Below the pieces are notes generated by a model. The model saw only the letters and a program-made list of their open reading frames with translations. It was not told the DNA's origin and made no database searches. A stretch of 64,000 nt of DNA from Brachypterus glaber (lineage: Eukaryota > Arthropoda > Insecta > Coleoptera > Kateretidae), in assembly GCA_958510825.1 (NCBI GenBank), contig OY294048.1, positions 16,261,589 through 16,325,588 of the forward strand, read 5' to 3'. Positions within the stretch are counted from its first letter, which is position 1, and each line of letters begins with the position of its first letter. The position numbers and the translations under genes are program-made. Below, in pieces: positions 63,841-64,000 of the stretch.

Positions 63841-64000
63841 TTGCTAAGTGCTGCAGCCCTTTTCACACTGTGGACTTAAGCCAATTCCCACGAACCGCTG
63901 AGGCTGGCGGTTTGGTGTGTTAAAGGTTCCCTGAGACCCCAACCACTAACAATTAGTGCTTAACACTACACCCCCCCCCCGCCCGGGGCCTCCCAGGCCC
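63841..64000. other. GC-richer end of the window
   Basis: AGGCTGGCGGTTTGGTGTG, AACCACTAACAATTAGTGCT (a short stem ACTAACAATTAGT) and a final CCCCCCCCCCGCCCGGGGCC stretch. Could be the start of another GC-rich repeat running off the window. Confidence 0.4.

Overview
The window is 64 kb of very AT-rich, gene-poor eukaryotic DNA, most likely from an insect. The case for an insect is indirect: tRNA-headed SINEs, many short foldback (MITE-like) elements with ACAGGGTG, CACTG or TTAA-type ends, homopolymer runs and microsatellites, and no long reading frame. I cannot name the species. No intact protein-coding gene, tRNA or rRNA gene is visible. One 200-base N gap (47812-48011) shows this is a draft scaffold.

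Almost everything recognisable is transposon-derived and non-autonomous. Copies within the window were compared with each other to set boundaries. The main families are: (A) a ~585 bp repeat with a GTCACGATTTTTGTGAACACG core (3383-3965; 11530-13575 with two insertions; 23460-23785; 23968-24760; 48020-48560; 51900-52130); (K) a TA-flanked element made largely of TTTTACATTC repeats (5927-6695, 32765-33529, 39124-39667); (L) a ~970 bp imperfect foldback (7068-8034, 52650-53665); (E) an ~890 bp element present as an inverted pair (10462-11329, 14790-15700); (C) and (D) foldbacks with ACAGGNT-like ends (11572-12223, 63030-63640, 49421-50345, 58138-58793); PIF/Harbinger-like elements with TTA or TAA flanks (32195-32398, 37505-38264); TTAA-flanked piggyBac-like elements (25315-25671, 25676-26243, 34074-34223); and a tRNA-derived SINE (5569-5838, 27560-27815, 41909-42133, 62727-62873).

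Layout: 0-9 kb has H, J, A, K and L repeats and a SINE. 9.4-10.1 kb holds a nested palindrome followed by a tandem duplication. 10.4-15.7 kb has the E pair around a doubly interrupted A copy. 17.8-18.8 kb is a MITE inside a MITE. 20.5-24.8 kb has a possible chemoreceptor remnant, foldbacks and A copies. 25.2-26.9 kb is a duplicated segment in which one copy carries two abutting TTAA elements and the other keeps the empty site. 27-35 kb has SINEs, foldbacks and a K copy. 35.1 kb has a promoter-like patch with an RFX X-box match. 36-41 kb has satellites and a K insertion in a tandem array. 41-54 kb has more foldbacks. 54.5-55.4 kb is a 99 bp minisatellite split by a foldback with an 8 bp target duplication. 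58-64 kb has D and C foldbacks, a GC-rich hAT-like patch and a 141 bp tandem array.

There is no operon-like or pathway organisation. The biology visible here is repeat accretion: repeated nested insertion, dated by empty sites preserved in paralogous copies. The items most worth a second look are the palindrome at 9410-9736, the paired TTAA elements at 25311-26247, the foldback with 8 bp duplication at 54770-55271, the insertion without target duplication at 12292-13088, and the receptor-like remnant at 20997-21521.
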